Numbered from the stretch's first letter, positions 17,480 through 27,460 are shown. The stretch is 64,000 nt of DNA from Bacillota bacterium (GCA_023436065.1 JAEZKU010000017.1:62001-126000); one strand, 5' to 3'. The notes: generated by a model not told the origin, from the sequence alone. Translations and numbers: made by a program.

Positions 17480-18442
17480 CTAAAGTTTTCCTATCCCTGT
17501 CAGCGATATTAAGAACATGATGAACAGAAAGAAGATCATTCCCAAGGAGGTTAATGCATGTTTCAGGCCAAAGGCCTTGTTTTCCCTGAAATATGCAGCG
17601 ATCTCCTTCCGTTTTATCACAAAAATCACCACTGTACACAACCCGAAAAATCCCTCAATGGACATAAATAAAATCGTCTGTGTCGTGTCATTTAACCCGG
17701 ATACAGCATAGGACATCAAATCATTGAATAGGCAATTATTGATCAGGTGAAGTGCGATTGCCCATTTGAGTGAGTATTCCATAGCAACATATCCCAGAAC
17801 AACTCCCACCAGAAAAGCAAAGAATCCTTGCACCAGATTCCCGTGATAAGCCCCAAAGATAATCGAAGAAACTATGATTGCAAACTGTTTTCCATATCTC
17901 TCCAAACCTCTCATCACGAGCCCCCTGAAGATGATTTCTTCCACAATCGGTCCAAAGACAGAAGCATAAAGAAACATGGAAATCGTCGCACTCGCCGAAC
18001 TTGCACTCTCAATCGCTTTGCTTAGCGTATAGCCAAACTGATTAAAAAGCTTTTCTGCACCGGTGCTGATTAGTATATTAATCAGCTGTACACTCATAAA
18101 ACAGCAGAGCAGCATGAAAAAATCCGATCGTCTCATAGCTTTATTGACTACCGTCAGCTTTCTTCTTACCACTCCCTTACACAATAAAAATAAAATCGGA
18201 AGGCCAAAACAAATATTGATTAGATATGGAATTCCTGTCTTTGTCGCATCGGTATTTATAGTAGTCATCATTGCGTCAATGGTTTTCCCATCTATGATTG
18301 CTCCCTTTGCCAAATAACCGAAGATATAGATGATAAAGCCGATGAAACCGATCAACAGATATAATAGAAGCCCCCCGGTAAACGTATTGACATCCTTCTT
18401 TATTAGTTTTCTGTCGTCCAACATGAGCACTTCCCCCTTCAT
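17480..18442 (-). CDS. CPBP family intramembrane metalloprotease
   Basis: Membrane protein of about 320 residues with around eight hydrophobic segments and the three Abi/CPBP motifs in order: EEIIFRGLVMRG, FGAYHGN and HLINN. The glutamates and histidines of these motifs form the presumed metal site of this protease family, which includes CAAX prenyl proteases and bacteriocin self-immunity proteins. The start is uncertain: the frame opens with TTG at 18490, while AAAGGGGGA precedes the ATG at 18442 and AAGGGGGA precedes another ATG at 18424. I chose 18442. It stands alone, so no substrate can be suggested. Confidence 0.85.
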   Translation of the reverse strand: MKGEVLMLDDRKLIKKDVNTFTGGLLLYLLIGFIGFIIYIFGYLAKGAIIDGKTIDAMMTTINTDATKTGIPYLINICFGLPILFLLCKGVVRRKLTVVNKAMRRSDFFMLLCCFMSVQLINILISTGAEKLFNQFGYTLSKAIESASSASATISMFLYASVFGPIVEEIIFRGLVMRGLERYGKQFAIIVSSIIFGAYHGNLVQGFFAFLVGVVLGYVAMEYSLKWAIALHLINNCLFNDLMSYAVSGLNDTTQTILFMSIEGFFGLCTVVIFVIKRKEIAAYFRENKAFGLKHALTSLGMIFFLFIMFLISLTGIGKL

Positions 18443-18604
18443 AGGATCCCCCTTTTTCAGCATATACGAATATCCAAAAATGTCTGCCAATTTAGTATAA
18501 TCATTTCCTTATATTACCACATTCACTTAGGATCTGCAATCTGATAGATGATGATTTCATTTTGTGTTTTTTCAATCTTATGAAAAACTTAAGAATTATA
18601 GTAA

Positions 18605-18632
18605 TTGACATCCATCACTCATATGCTATAAT
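18605..18632 (+). promoter_or_regulatory. Promoter of marR-ABC exporter operon
   Basis: Perfect TTGACA (18605-18610) and perfect TATAAT (18627-18632) are separated by 16 bases. Transcription would start near 18640. Confidence 0.85.
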
Positions 18633-18644
18633 ACATTCTATTCA

Positions 18645-18664
18645 TTAATTAGGTGCCTAATTAA
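18645..18664. promoter_or_regulatory. Likely MarR operator
   Basis: TTAATTAGGTGCCTAATTAA is a palindrome with only the central pair unmatched. It begins about 5 bases after the expected transcription start, so bound regulator would block initiation or early elongation of the operon that encodes it. Confidence 0.75.
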
Positions 18665-18737
18665 TTTTAGTTTAATATAAGTATCATAATTCGGCCCTTT
18701 TGCAGGAAATTGAATTAAGGAGGAGATATCGGAAATA

Positions 18738-19160
18738 ATGAAAGTTGAGGTAAAACAGATCCTGGGAACCTTCATGGAAATCATGAAGCTGCTACATCAG
18801 CAAACTCATCATAAAGTAGGGGATAGGCATATCTATCCCGGTCAACCGAAATTACTTTCTCTGATCAGAGCGAATGAGGGAATAACCCAGAAGGAATTAT
18901 CGCACAAAAACTGTGTGAAACCTGCTACAATCACAGGCATGCTGAGCAAACTGGAAGCCCAACATTTAGTTTATCGGGTACCTGATGAAGCAGATAAACG
19001 TATCATGCGTGTCTATCTGACTAAGGAAGGGCACCATTTTGCCGAGCATTCCGATCATTTGATTGAGAAACTGGCAGATCAGCTCTTCCAAGGCTTTAGC
19101 GAGGAGGATTTGCATACCCTGCTTAGGCTGATAGAAAAGGCTCGCAACAATCTGAAATAA
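18738..19160 (+). CDS. MarR-family transcriptional regulator
   Basis: Winged-helix regulator of 140 residues. The helix-turn-helix is ITQKELSHKNCVKPATITGMLSKLEAQHLVYR (about 53-84) and the wing is DEADKRIMRVYLTKEGHHF, both typical of MarR. AAGGAGGAG precedes the ATG by about 11 bases. It is the first gene of an operon with two ABC exporter half-transporters starting 37 bases after its stop, the common layout for ligand-induced drug export. The operator at 18645-18664 suggests autorepression. Confidence 0.93.
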   Translation: MKVEVKQILGTFMEIMKLLHQQTHHKVGDRHIYPGQPKLLSLIRANEGITQKELSHKNCVKPATITGMLSKLEAQHLVYRVPDEADKRIMRVYLTKEGHHFAEHSDHLIEKLADQLFQGFSEEDLHTLLRLIEKARNNLK

Positions 19161-19197
19161 GTTACCCTGTCAATCCTACATTAAGAAAGGAAATCTT

Positions 19198-21441
19198 ATG
19201 TTTAAGCTACTTAAATTCTTGAGAAAGTCGAACACAGTGCTGATGTTTGTTGTGTTCCTTTTGATATTACAGGCAGCCTGTGACCTATCGCTGCCTACTT
19301 ATACTTCCGATATCATCAATGTCGGTATCGCCAAGAATGGTATCGATGATACTGTCCCAACCGTAATCCGTCAATCTGAGATGGATCGATTGTCCTTGTT
19401 TATGACCGAGGAAGAGAAAAACACCGTCTCTCCTCATTATACTCTCATTACTCAGGATAACACAACCAATCAGGAATGGAAGGATTATCTGGACAAATAT
19501 CCTGTACTAAGCACCGAACCTCTTCTCCTATGGGACGGAGCTGAGGAAACTGCGGTAGCGGACGCTCTGTCCGTTCCGATGATCCTGGTGCTGGGCTTTG
19601 AGGGAGACAACACTACTTCAACATCTATGAAGGATCAGCTGCTGGCTAATCTTCCGGAGCAACTGACTCAGGGTAATACCGATCTCTTTGCCATTCTGAC
19701 CATGTTACCGGCTGAAAGCAAAACAGCACTGGTGACAGAAATTCGAAAGCAGACCGAAGCCTTGCCCTCGATGATTACGACTGCCAGTGCCGGAACCTTT
19801 ATTAAAGGGGAATATCAGGCAGTCGGTATGAATATTAACCACATCCAGACGAATTACCTGCTGATTGTTGGTTTAAAGATGATAGGAATCGCTCTTGCTG
19901 CAATGGTAGCCTCCATCCTGGTAACCTTCTTTGCTTCCAAGGTGGCCGCTAATATGGGAAGGGACTTACGAAGCGATGTATTTAACAAGGTGCTAGCCTT
20001 CTCCAACAGGGAAATGGATCAATTTTCCACTGCTTCCCTGATCACCAGAAGTACCAATGACATCCAACAGGTGCAGAACCTGATTGTAATGCTGATCCGT
20101 ATTGTGATCTATGCTCCGATCCTGGCAATCGGCGGTATCCTTAAGATTGTCAACACGAATGTATCCATGTCCTGGATCTTAATCCTTGGTGTAGCTGCTA
20201 TCTTCCTTCTGCTCGGCGTTCTCCTAATCGTAGCAATGCCGAAATTCAAGCTGATGCAGAAGCTGATCGATCGCATCAACCTGGTAATGCGTGAGATCAT
20301 CACCGGTCTTCCGGTCATTCGTGCGTTCAGTACCGTGAAACATGAAGAGAAGAGATTTGACAAAGCGAATGTTGACTTAACAAAGAATATCCTTTTTGTC
20401 AGCCGTGTTATGACCTTCCTCTTCCCGCTTCTTTTTCTCCTGATGAATTTGATCTCCATCCTAATCATCTGGGTCGGTGCGCATAAAATAGATGCGGGCT
20501 TGATGCAGGTCGGGGATATGATCGCATTTATCCAATACACGATGCAAATCATCATGTCCTTCCTGATGCTGACCATGATCTCTATCATCTATCCCCGTGC
20601 CGCAGTTGCAGCCGGTCGAATTGATGAGGTATTAACGACAAAGACGACGATTTCAGATCCCGACACAGAGCAGCCGATGAACTCCTCCTACCGCGGATTG
20701 CTGGAATTTAAGAATGTTTCCTTCCGATATCCGAATGCTGAGGAGGATGTGCTGTCCGATATCAGTTTTACTGCAAAACCCGGTGAGACAACAGCCATCA
20801 TCGGCAGTACAGGAAGCGGTAAAACAACCTTGATCAACCTAATTCCCAGATTTTATGACGCAACCGGCGGAACCATACTGCTGAATGGGACGGACATTAC
20901 CAAGATGAAACAGCATACCCTCAGAGAAAGGCTCGGTTTTATCCCTCAGAAGGGTACACTCTTCACCGGGACGATAGGATCGAACATCAAGTTTGGTGCT
21001 CCGAAGGCTACTACTGAGGAGATAAAGCTTGCCGCCAGAATTGCACAAGCCGAGGAATTTATCGATGACAAACCGGAGGGCTACGAGGCTCCGATTTCCC
21101 AAGGTGGTACCAATGTATCCGGTGGTCAGAAGCAGAGACTTTCCATTGCCAGGGCAATAGCAAAGAAACCGGAGCTCTATATATTTGATGACAGCTTTTC
21201 GGCTTTGGATTATTCGACAGACGCAAAGCTTCGGAAGACTCTGAAGGAGGAGCTTTCAGACAGCACCATCCTGATTGTAGCACAGAGGATCAGCACCATC
21301 ATGAATGCAGAGCAAATCCTTGTACTGGATGATGGACGTATCGTAGGAAAAGGAACCCATAAAGAGCTATTAAGAAATTGCGAAGTATATCAACAGATTG
21401 CTTCTTCCCAATTATCAGAGGAGGAATTGAATTATGAGTAG
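19198..21441 (+). CDS. ABC exporter half-transporter with degenerate ATP site
   Basis: Fused membrane and ATPase protein of 747 residues. TM1 at about 15-35 is followed by an unusually long extracytoplasmic segment (about 45-215) before the remaining five spans. The nucleotide domain has Walker A GSTGSGKTT, signature VSGGQKQRLSIARA and Walker B ELYIFDDSFSALD, in which the catalytic Glu is replaced by Asp. Such asymmetry marks one subunit of heterodimeric exporters (BmrC/LmrC class). The stop overlaps the start of the next gene by 8 bases, implying translational coupling with its partner. Substrates in this family are usually drugs or peptides. Confidence 0.93.
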   Translation: MFKLLKFLRKSNTVLMFVVFLLILQAACDLSLPTYTSDIINVGIAKNGIDDTVPTVIRQSEMDRLSLFMTEEEKNTVSPHYTLITQDNTTNQEWKDYLDKYPVLSTEPLLLWDGAEETAVADALSVPMILVLGFEGDNTTSTSMKDQLLANLPEQLTQGNTDLFAILTMLPAESKTALVTEIRKQTEALPSMITTASAGTFIKGEYQAVGMNINHIQTNYLLIVGLKMIGIALAAMVASILVTFFASKVAANMGRDLRSDVFNKVLAFSNREMDQFSTASLITRSTNDIQQVQNLIVMLIRIVIYAPILAIGGILKIVNTNVSMSWILILGVAAIFLLLGVLLIVAMPKFKLMQKLIDRINLVMREIITGLPVIRAFSTVKHEEKRFDKANVDLTKNILFVSRVMTFLFPLLFLLMNLISILIIWVGAHKIDAGLMQVGDMIAFIQYTMQIIMSFLMLTMISIIYPRAAVAAGRIDEVLTTKTTISDPDTEQPMNSSYRGLLEFKNVSFRYPNAEEDVLSDISFTAKPGETTAIIGSTGSGKTTLINLIPRFYDATGGTILLNGTDITKMKQHTLRERLGFIPQKGTLFTGTIGSNIKFGAPKATTEEIKLAARIAQAEEFIDDKPEGYEAPISQGGTNVSGGQKQRLSIARAIAKKPELYIFDDSFSALDYSTDAKLRKTLKEELSDSTILIVAQRISTIMNAEQILVLDDGRIVGKGTHKELLRNCEVYQQIASSQLSEEELNYE

Positions 21442-23314
21442 AGATGATAACAAGCAACGAACTCCGATGACGCCTGCTCCAGAAAGAAAACGATCAGGAC
21501 GCGGTGAGCATGGAGGTCCTCCGGGAATGATGCCCGTGGAAAAAGCCAAGGATTTTAAAGGCACCATGAAGAAACTGGTTTCCACTCTGTCCAGATACCG
21601 AATCGGCTTTCTGTTCATGATGATTTTTGCTATCGGCAGTACGATTTTCTCCATCATAGGACCGACTATCATGGGTGATGCGACCACGGAAATCTTCAAC
21701 GGTCTCTTTAATAAGCTGAGTGGCGGAGAAGGTATTCAATTTGACAAGGTTACAAGCATCCTGATTACCCTGATTACTCTATACGTTGTCAGTGCCCTGT
21801 TCTCATTTATTCAGGGCTGGATCATGAACGGGATAGCACAGAAGGTGACTTATAAGTTCCGTAAGGATATCTCGGAGAAGATACATCGGATACCGATGAA
21901 TTACTTTGATACCACCTCCCACGGTGAAATCCTGTCCAGAGTGACCAATGATATCGATACTCTGGGAACCAGCTTAAACCAAAGCTTATCCCAGCTGATC
22001 ACTTCCGTAGTACAGGTGATCGGTGTTCTCATCATGATGCTTCGTATCAGCATCCCGATGACCCTGATGGCTTTGATCATCCTTCCGCTCTCCGGCCTGG
22101 TAGTCGGCGGTGTCGTGAAGAAGTCCCAGAAATACTTTAAACAGCAACAGGAGTATCTCGGTCATGTCAACGGACAGGTGGAAGAGGTCTATGGCGGACA
22201 CAGCATCGTAAAGGTATTTAATAAAGAGGACGAAGTCAAAGAGGAATTTGCAAAAAAGAATGAGAAGCTTTATGAATCCGCTTGGAAATCGCAGTTTTTA
22301 TCCGGTCTCATGATGCCCATCATGCAATTCATCGGTAACATTGGATATGTTGGTGTTGCAATCCTCGGTGGTTACCTTGCGATTAAGGGACGTATCGAGG
22401 TAGGGCAGATTCAATCCTTCTTCCAGTATATCCGTCTCTTTACACAACCGATCAATCAGCTGATGCAGGTCGCAAATATGTTTCAGTCAACCGCAGCCGC
22501 AGCTGAACGAGTATTTGAATTCCTAGCGGTAGAGGAAGAGGTACAGACAGTAGAAAATCCCGTATCCATCGAAGGGATTGAAGGAAATGTGGAATTTAAG
22601 AATGTTCATTTCGGGTATTATCCGGATAAGATTATCATCAATGACTTCAGCACTAAGGTAGACAATGGTCAGAAGATCGCTATCGTAGGTCCTACCGGAG
22701 CCGGTAAGACTACTATGGTTAAGCTACTGATGCGTTTCTATGACATCAACAGCGGTGCAATTCTGATTGATGGCCACAATATTCAGGATTTTGACCGGAG
22801 CGATCTGAGAAAGCTCTTCGGTATGGTATTGCAGGATACCTGGCTGTTTAACGGAACCATTATGGAGAACATCCGTTATTCCAAGCTGGATGCAACCGAT
22901 GATGAGGTAATTAAGGCTGCAAAGGCCGCCCATGTCCACCATTTTATCTCAACCCTTCCGGACGGTTACCAGATGATACTGAACGAGGAAGCAAGCAATG
23001 TCTCTCAGGGGCAGAAGCAGCTGTTGACGATCGCCAGAGCAATCCTGGCAGATCCGAAGATTCTGATCCTGGACGAAGCCACAAGCTCGGTAGATACCAG
23101 AACTGAGATTATGATACAGAAGGCGATGGACAGCCTGATGAAGGGAAGAACCAGCTTCATCATCGCTCACCGTCTTTCTACCATCCGCGATGCAGACTTG
23201 ATTCTTGTCATGAACGAAGGAGATATCGTAGAACAGGGTACCCATACAGAGCTGCTTGCGAAGGGTGGTTTCTATGCCAATCTGTATAACTCACAGTTTG
23301 AGCAGACAGCATAA
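21434..23314 (+). CDS. ABC exporter half-transporter, canonical ATPase partner
   Basis: Partner of the preceding gene, 626 residues. A proline- and arginine-rich cytoplasmic tail (about 45 residues) is followed by six membrane spans and a full nucleotide-binding domain: Walker A GPTGAGKTT, signature VSQGQKQLLTIARA and Walker B ILILDEATSSVD with the catalytic Glu intact. Together the two make a heterodimer with one consensus and one degenerate ATP site. A rho-independent terminator follows 55 bases after the stop. Confidence 0.93.
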   Translation: MSRDDNKQRTPMTPAPERKRSGRGEHGGPPGMMPVEKAKDFKGTMKKLVSTLSRYRIGFLFMMIFAIGSTIFSIIGPTIMGDATTEIFNGLFNKLSGGEGIQFDKVTSILITLITLYVVSALFSFIQGWIMNGIAQKVTYKFRKDISEKIHRIPMNYFDTTSHGEILSRVTNDIDTLGTSLNQSLSQLITSVVQVIGVLIMMLRISIPMTLMALIILPLSGLVVGGVVKKSQKYFKQQQEYLGHVNGQVEEVYGGHSIVKVFNKEDEVKEEFAKKNEKLYESAWKSQFLSGLMMPIMQFIGNIGYVGVAILGGYLAIKGRIEVGQIQSFFQYIRLFTQPINQLMQVANMFQSTAAAAERVFEFLAVEEEVQTVENPVSIEGIEGNVEFKNVHFGYYPDKIIINDFSTKVDNGQKIAIVGPTGAGKTTMVKLLMRFYDINSGAILIDGHNIQDFDRSDLRKLFGMVLQDTWLFNGTIMENIRYSKLDATDDEVIKAAKAAHVHHFISTLPDGYQMILNEEASNVSQGQKQLLTIARAILADPKILILDEATSSVDTRTEIMIQKAMDSLMKGRTSFIIAHRLSTIRDADLILVMNEGDIVEQGTHTELLAKGGFYANLYNSQFEQTA

Positions 23315-23368
23315 GGATCTCTATACCTTCAGTAATCATGGATGTGCGCTTATTTCCAATTACAAATT

Positions 23369-23414
23369 AAGGGTGTGTTTCAAACTATTGATCAGTTTGA
23401 GACACACCCTTTTC
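23369..23414 (+). terminator. Terminator of the marR-ABC operon
   Basis: AAGGGTGTGTTTCAAACT and AGTTTGAGACACACCCTT pair at 17 of 18 positions around a 7-base loop and end in a short T run. The structure could also work on the opposite strand for nothing nearby, since the glycerate kinase gene ends further right. Confidence 0.88.
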
Positions 23415-23519
23415 TTCCTAAACGATATATTCTCTACTATTGCTCCGTTTTCTAATCGTGATTAGAGCTTCCTCTCCTCCAAGCTTTTGGAATGGATCCT
23501 ACTCTCACAAGCTAGTAAC

Positions 23520-24656
23520 CTATTTCCCTAATGCCTTCATATAGCGCATCAAATTATCCACTGTCAGATACATATCCTCTCTGGCACGCTTTTTGGCATC
23601 CTTATATTCTACTGCGACACGGTTGATGCTGAAGATGCCGCTGACACCAAGATTGTAGGCTTCTTCGATATCATCTCCGATATCTCCGACAAACGCTATT
23701 AGAGGAACATTTGCTTTCTTCGTTCGTTTCGCTATTCCGATGACCACTTTACCGCGAATGCTCTGGGTATCAATCTTTCCCTCGCCGCTGAAGACATAAT
23801 CCGCATCCTTTAGCAGTTCATCGAATTTGACGGTATCAAGTACTGTCTCAATTCCCATTTGAAGGGCTGATCCAAAAAATGCTACCATTCCGCAGCCCAT
23901 GCCTCCGGCTGCTCCTGCCCCCTTGATTTCTGCCAGTGAAAGATTTAAGTCCTTCTGAAGAATTTGATCCAGATGTCGTAAGCCTTCGTCCAAATCCTTT
24001 ACGACCTCGGGAGTAGCACCCTTTTGTGGTGCAAAAACATAGGCAGCTCCTTTTTCGCCATACAGCGGATTATCAATGTCACACATGGTAATTAGCTCTA
24101 TTTCTTTTAAGGAGGGCAAAAGCTTCGACTTATCAATATGGGCAATATCCTTTAAGGTTCCTCCGGTTGGGATAAAGGCATCCCCACGATCATTTGTAAA
24201 GACTACACCAAGCGCTGCTGCTGCACCGGCTCCGGCATCATTTGTACAACTGCCACCGAGACCCATAATTATCTTCTTACAGCCTCGACTTATTGCATCT
24301 TCTATTAGCTGTCCCACACCATAGGTAGTCGTCTTTGTCGGATCAGGATTGTTTTCAACAAGCGGCAAACCCGCACAAGCTGCCATCTCGATTATAGCTG
24401 TCTTTCCCTCCTCGACGATACCGTAAAAAGCCTCCATATCTTGAAAAAATGGACCTTTTACTGTAATCTTAACTTTTTCGCCACCCATTGCCTTTAGGAA
24501 GGCTTCCACACTGCCTTCCCCACCGTCTGCAACAGGTATTGATATGATCTGGGCATCGTGATAATTGTGTCTCACTGCTTTTTCCATAATTGAGCAGATC
24601 TCATCTGAGCTCATGGTTCCTTTGAAGGAATCCGGAATTAGTAAAAACTTGCTCAT
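23520..24656 (-). CDS. Glycerate kinase (GlxK/GarK family)
   Basis: Enzyme of 378 residues that phosphorylates D-glycerate to a phosphoglycerate feeding glycolysis. Typical motifs are PDSFKGTMSSDEI at the N terminus, PVADGGEGSVEAF, GLGGSCTNDAGAGAAAALG and GAGAAGGMG. TAAGGAGG precedes the ATG. The permease gene lies 90 bases upstream in the same direction and a CdaR-type regulator precedes that, the arrangement known from glycerate/glucarate utilisation. Whether it makes 2- or 3-phosphoglycerate is not visible; the GlxK family in bacteria usually makes 2-phosphoglycerate. Confidence 0.93.
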   Translation of the reverse strand: MSKFLLIPDSFKGTMSSDEICSIMEKAVRHNYHDAQIISIPVADGGEGSVEAFLKAMGGEKVKITVKGPFFQDMEAFYGIVEEGKTAIIEMAACAGLPLVENNPDPTKTTTYGVGQLIEDAISRGCKKIIMGLGGSCTNDAGAGAAAALGVVFTNDRGDAFIPTGGTLKDIAHIDKSKLLPSLKEIELITMCDIDNPLYGEKGAAYVFAPQKGATPEVVKDLDEGLRHLDQILQKDLNLSLAEIKGAGAAGGMGCGMVAFFGSALQMGIETVLDTVKFDELLKDADYVFSGEGKIDTQSIRGKVVIGIAKRTKKANVPLIAFVGDIGDDIEEAYNLGVSGIFSINRVAVEYKDAKKRAREDMYLTVDNLMRYMKALGK

Positions 24657-24678
24657 AAGCTATCCTCCTTACGGTGAA

Positions 24679-24713
24679 GGGCTGTCGCTTTATGAACCGA
24701 TTGCCGACAGCCC
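24679..24713 (-). other. Intercistronic hairpin between permease and kinase genes
   Basis: GGGCTGTCG and CGACAGCCC form a perfect 9-bp stem around a 17-base loop without a T run. It lies between the gntP-like gene and the kinase gene in the direction of transcription and may stabilise or separate the two messages. Confidence 0.5.
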
Positions 24714-24745
24714 CTCCGATGGGTCAAATATTATACTTCTATTTA

Positions 24746-26143
24746 TTAATGTAAAAATAATGTCATCAGGAATATTTGCAGAATAGCCGCAATACCCATA
24801 ACCAGTGTCATAATAGTCTGCGTCTTATATCCCTTATCCGGTGTCATTTCGCCAAAATTAGTTACAACCCAGAAATAGCTGTCATTTGCATGGGATACAA
24901 CCATGGATCCTGCACCGATTGCCATAACTGTAAGCACTGCCAATACCGGTGTGTCCAGTCCAAGTACCGGAAGCATCGGAGCCAAAATACCTGCCGTCGT
25001 CGTGATTGCTACAGTGGAAGAACCCTGTGCTGTCTTTAAAATAGCAGAAAGCAGGAACGGGAAGAAGATACCGATTGCCTGGAATACCGTTGCATTCTCT
25101 GTGATAAAGCTTACAAGACCGGATACGGAGATCACTTTACCGAGTACGCCACCGGCTGCTGTCACAAACAGAATCGGTCCAACAACCTTCAGCGTTTCAT
25201 TGGTCAATTCATAGAACTCGTTCATCTTCTTTGCAGAAGCAAGTGTAATAACACCAAAGATAGTTCCTACAGCTAACGCAATGATCGGTGTCCCCAAGAA
25301 GTTCAGTATATCAGCAAATAGTCCTGTCATTTTTGCCATTGCAGCAACTGATGAAACTCCCATTAAAAGGATAGGTACGATGATCGGTGCCAGGGACATA
25401 AATCCGCTAGGAAGCTTACCGTAGCTTTTCACAAGTTCGTCATAGGATTGAACTATTTCTCCGTTATCGAGGCCTGCCTCATCATTCGACTGAACCTTTT
25501 TACCTATGAATTTTGCATAGATATAACCTGCGATCAGAGGGAAAATTGAACAAAGCGCACCCATTCCAATTACCAATAAAAGATTATCTCCGATACCCAG
25601 TGTATTGGCTGCCGCAATCGGACCGGGTGTGGGGGGGATTAGTACATGGGATACATATAAACCGCCTGACAGTGCTATCGTCATAGCTACACTTGAAGTC
25701 ATAGTTTTCTTTACTAATGCTTTACGAATCGGATTAAGGATTACAAAACCGCTGTCGCAAAAAACCGGAATGGAAACAATCCAGCCCATGATTAGCATAG
25801 CAAGTTCAGGTCTCTTTTTGCCGACTAACCTTACCGTCATATCAGCAAGCTTCAACGCTGCTCCTGTCTTCTCCAAAATCGTTCCAATCAATGCACCAAG
25901 AATGATGACGATACCAATACTGGTAAAGGTTCCACTAAAGCCGGTACCGATTACCGTTGCCAAGCCTTGTTTCTGTACCACCCCATCTACCTTTACATCC
26001 ACAAGCGGAATTCCTGCCACAAGTCCTAACAACAGAGATACACTCATGATTGAAAGGAAAGGATGTATCTTTAGTTTCGAAATTGCCAGAATCATAACTA
26101 TGATCGCAATAACAAAAGCAATAATTAAAGCAACACCTGACAT
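24746..26143 (-). CDS. GntP-family permease (gluconate/glycerate)
   Basis: Proton-coupled carboxylate importer of 465 residues with about 12 to 14 membrane segments. Characteristic parts are MILAISKLKIHPFLSIMSVSLLLG at the start, VIPVFCDSGFVIL-type segment (SIPVFCDSGFVILNPI), SHVLIPPTPGPIAAANTLGI and VVSHANDSYFWVVTNFGEM near the C terminus. The neighbours (glycerate kinase downstream, CdaR regulator upstream) suggest that the substrate is glycerate or a related sugar acid. Confidence 0.93.
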   Translation of the reverse strand: MSGVALIIAFVIAIIVMILAISKLKIHPFLSIMSVSLLLGLVAGIPLVDVKVDGVVQKQGLATVIGTGFSGTFTSIGIVIILGALIGTILEKTGAALKLADMTVRLVGKKRPELAMLIMGWIVSIPVFCDSGFVILNPIRKALVKKTMTSSVAMTIALSGGLYVSHVLIPPTPGPIAAANTLGIGDNLLLVIGMGALCSIFPLIAGYIYAKFIGKKVQSNDEAGLDNGEIVQSYDELVKSYGKLPSGFMSLAPIIVPILLMGVSSVAAMAKMTGLFADILNFLGTPIIALAVGTIFGVITLASAKKMNEFYELTNETLKVVGPILFVTAAGGVLGKVISVSGLVSFITENATVFQAIGIFFPFLLSAILKTAQGSSTVAITTTAGILAPMLPVLGLDTPVLAVLTVMAIGAGSMVVSHANDSYFWVVTNFGEMTPDKGYKTQTIMTLVMGIAAILQIFLMTLFLH

Positions 26144-26305
26144 AATAACTACCTCCGTTTTGTTTACTACGACGTCGTTCGTGTAATTGTATTATAATTC
26201 GACCAAGAGATCTCGTCTATGTTATAGAACACAAAATACACCGCATATTATTGTCTGTTTGGTACAGCAAATCAAAAAATCCATAATATCTTTTGTTACT
26301 TTTCA

Positions 26306-27460
26306 CTAAATAATTATGTTGTCATGAAGATCCTGATAAAAATGGATGGCATTATAGAATAGAGAGGAGTAGCGAATTGACCGCGGATCATATCCGGTTC
26401 TTTCCTTTATTTTGTTTAATTTATACTGTAATGTGTTTTTATGCATAAACAGCCTTTGAGCTGTTGCATTAACAGATCCCTCTTCCTCATAAAAAGCATT
26501 TAGAAGCTGTATCCATCGGTCAATCTCCTCCATGCTGCTGTCTTTAAAAATCCGATTAATGTACTCTCTCTTAATATTTTCTGACAGCTCACTTTGGAAT
26601 ATTTCCATTGTAATGCTTGCATACAGTCTTATTCTTTTCTGAGGAGACCGCATCGAGGTTTTTAACGCTTTGCTTGCTCTTAATACATTGTTGTGAATAA
26701 ATATATAACCTTCATAACCGGAATCAATACCGCAGCAATATATCAACGGATAACGGATTTCCACCTCCTGCTTCATTTGCTCGGCAAGCTTCAGTATATC
26801 ATCATCTGAGCAATCAGGAACTGCACAGATCAATTCTGTACCGCTCTTCAGAAAGCAGCTGTTCTTTTTGTCCTTAAGCATATCTCTTATGATTTTTTCC
26901 GCTGAATCTATCATTCTCTGCTCTTCGGCCGCTTCAAGATTCTTTGTGGTCATAAATGAAATCACCATAATTCTTCTTGGTAAGGTGATATCAATCTGCA
27001 TAGAACTGCCTTGCTTAACAAACTGAGGTGTGATGTTCTTGGATTCTCCAAGCATCCATTCATCCAGATAACGCTCTCTGATCCTTTTATCAATATCCTT
27101 CTGCTCCTTATAGTATTGGTCAAGAAGCAGAATTTCAGTCATTTTCTTAATGATGTGTCCGTATTTTGAGACCTCTTCATACGGACCTGTTACACCGATT
27201 ACTCCGACGATCTCATCTTGAAAATTAATCGCCAGATTAAGTCCCGGGCGCGCTCCCTCATATTCACTGTCATTTTTCACGACCACTTCCTGAAGCTTCT
27301 GATCAATCAATTCCTTTGCGGCAGCATGAAAGCTGCCAATCCTGCTTATATCGCTGCTGGCGATGATTACGCCGTCCCCATTCATTATATTAAGCTTCTC
27401 ACCGATAATTTTACTGATTTCCTGCACGATATAATTCGCATTTCTTTTCGATATGTTCAT
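26306..27460 (-). CDS. CdaR-family sugar-diacid regulator
   Basis: Transcriptional activator of 384 residues. The N-terminal sugar-diacid-binding domain (about 1-135) shows VQEISKIIGEKLNIMNGDGVIIASSDISRIGSFH and LAINFQDEIVGVIGVTGPYEEV. The C terminus carries the PucR-type helix-turn-helix NATAQRLFMHKNTLQYKLNKIKERTGYDPR. CdaR homologues sense glycerate, galactarate or glucarate and activate adjacent catabolic genes, here presumably the GntP permease and glycerate kinase. It is separated from the permease by 163 bases, so the permease likely has its own promoter. Confidence 0.92.
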   Translation of the reverse strand: MNISKRNANYIVQEISKIIGEKLNIMNGDGVIIASSDISRIGSFHAAAKELIDQKLQEVVVKNDSEYEGARPGLNLAINFQDEIVGVIGVTGPYEEVSKYGHIIKKMTEILLLDQYYKEQKDIDKRIRERYLDEWMLGESKNITPQFVKQGSSMQIDITLPRRIMVISFMTTKNLEAAEEQRMIDSAEKIIRDMLKDKKNSCFLKSGTELICAVPDCSDDDILKLAEQMKQEVEIRYPLIYCCGIDSGYEGYIFIHNNVLRASKALKTSMRSPQKRIRLYASITMEIFQSELSENIKREYINRIFKDSSMEEIDRWIQLLNAFYEEEGSVNATAQRLFMHKNTLQYKLNKIKERTGYDPRSIRYSSLFYNAIHFYQDLHDNIII

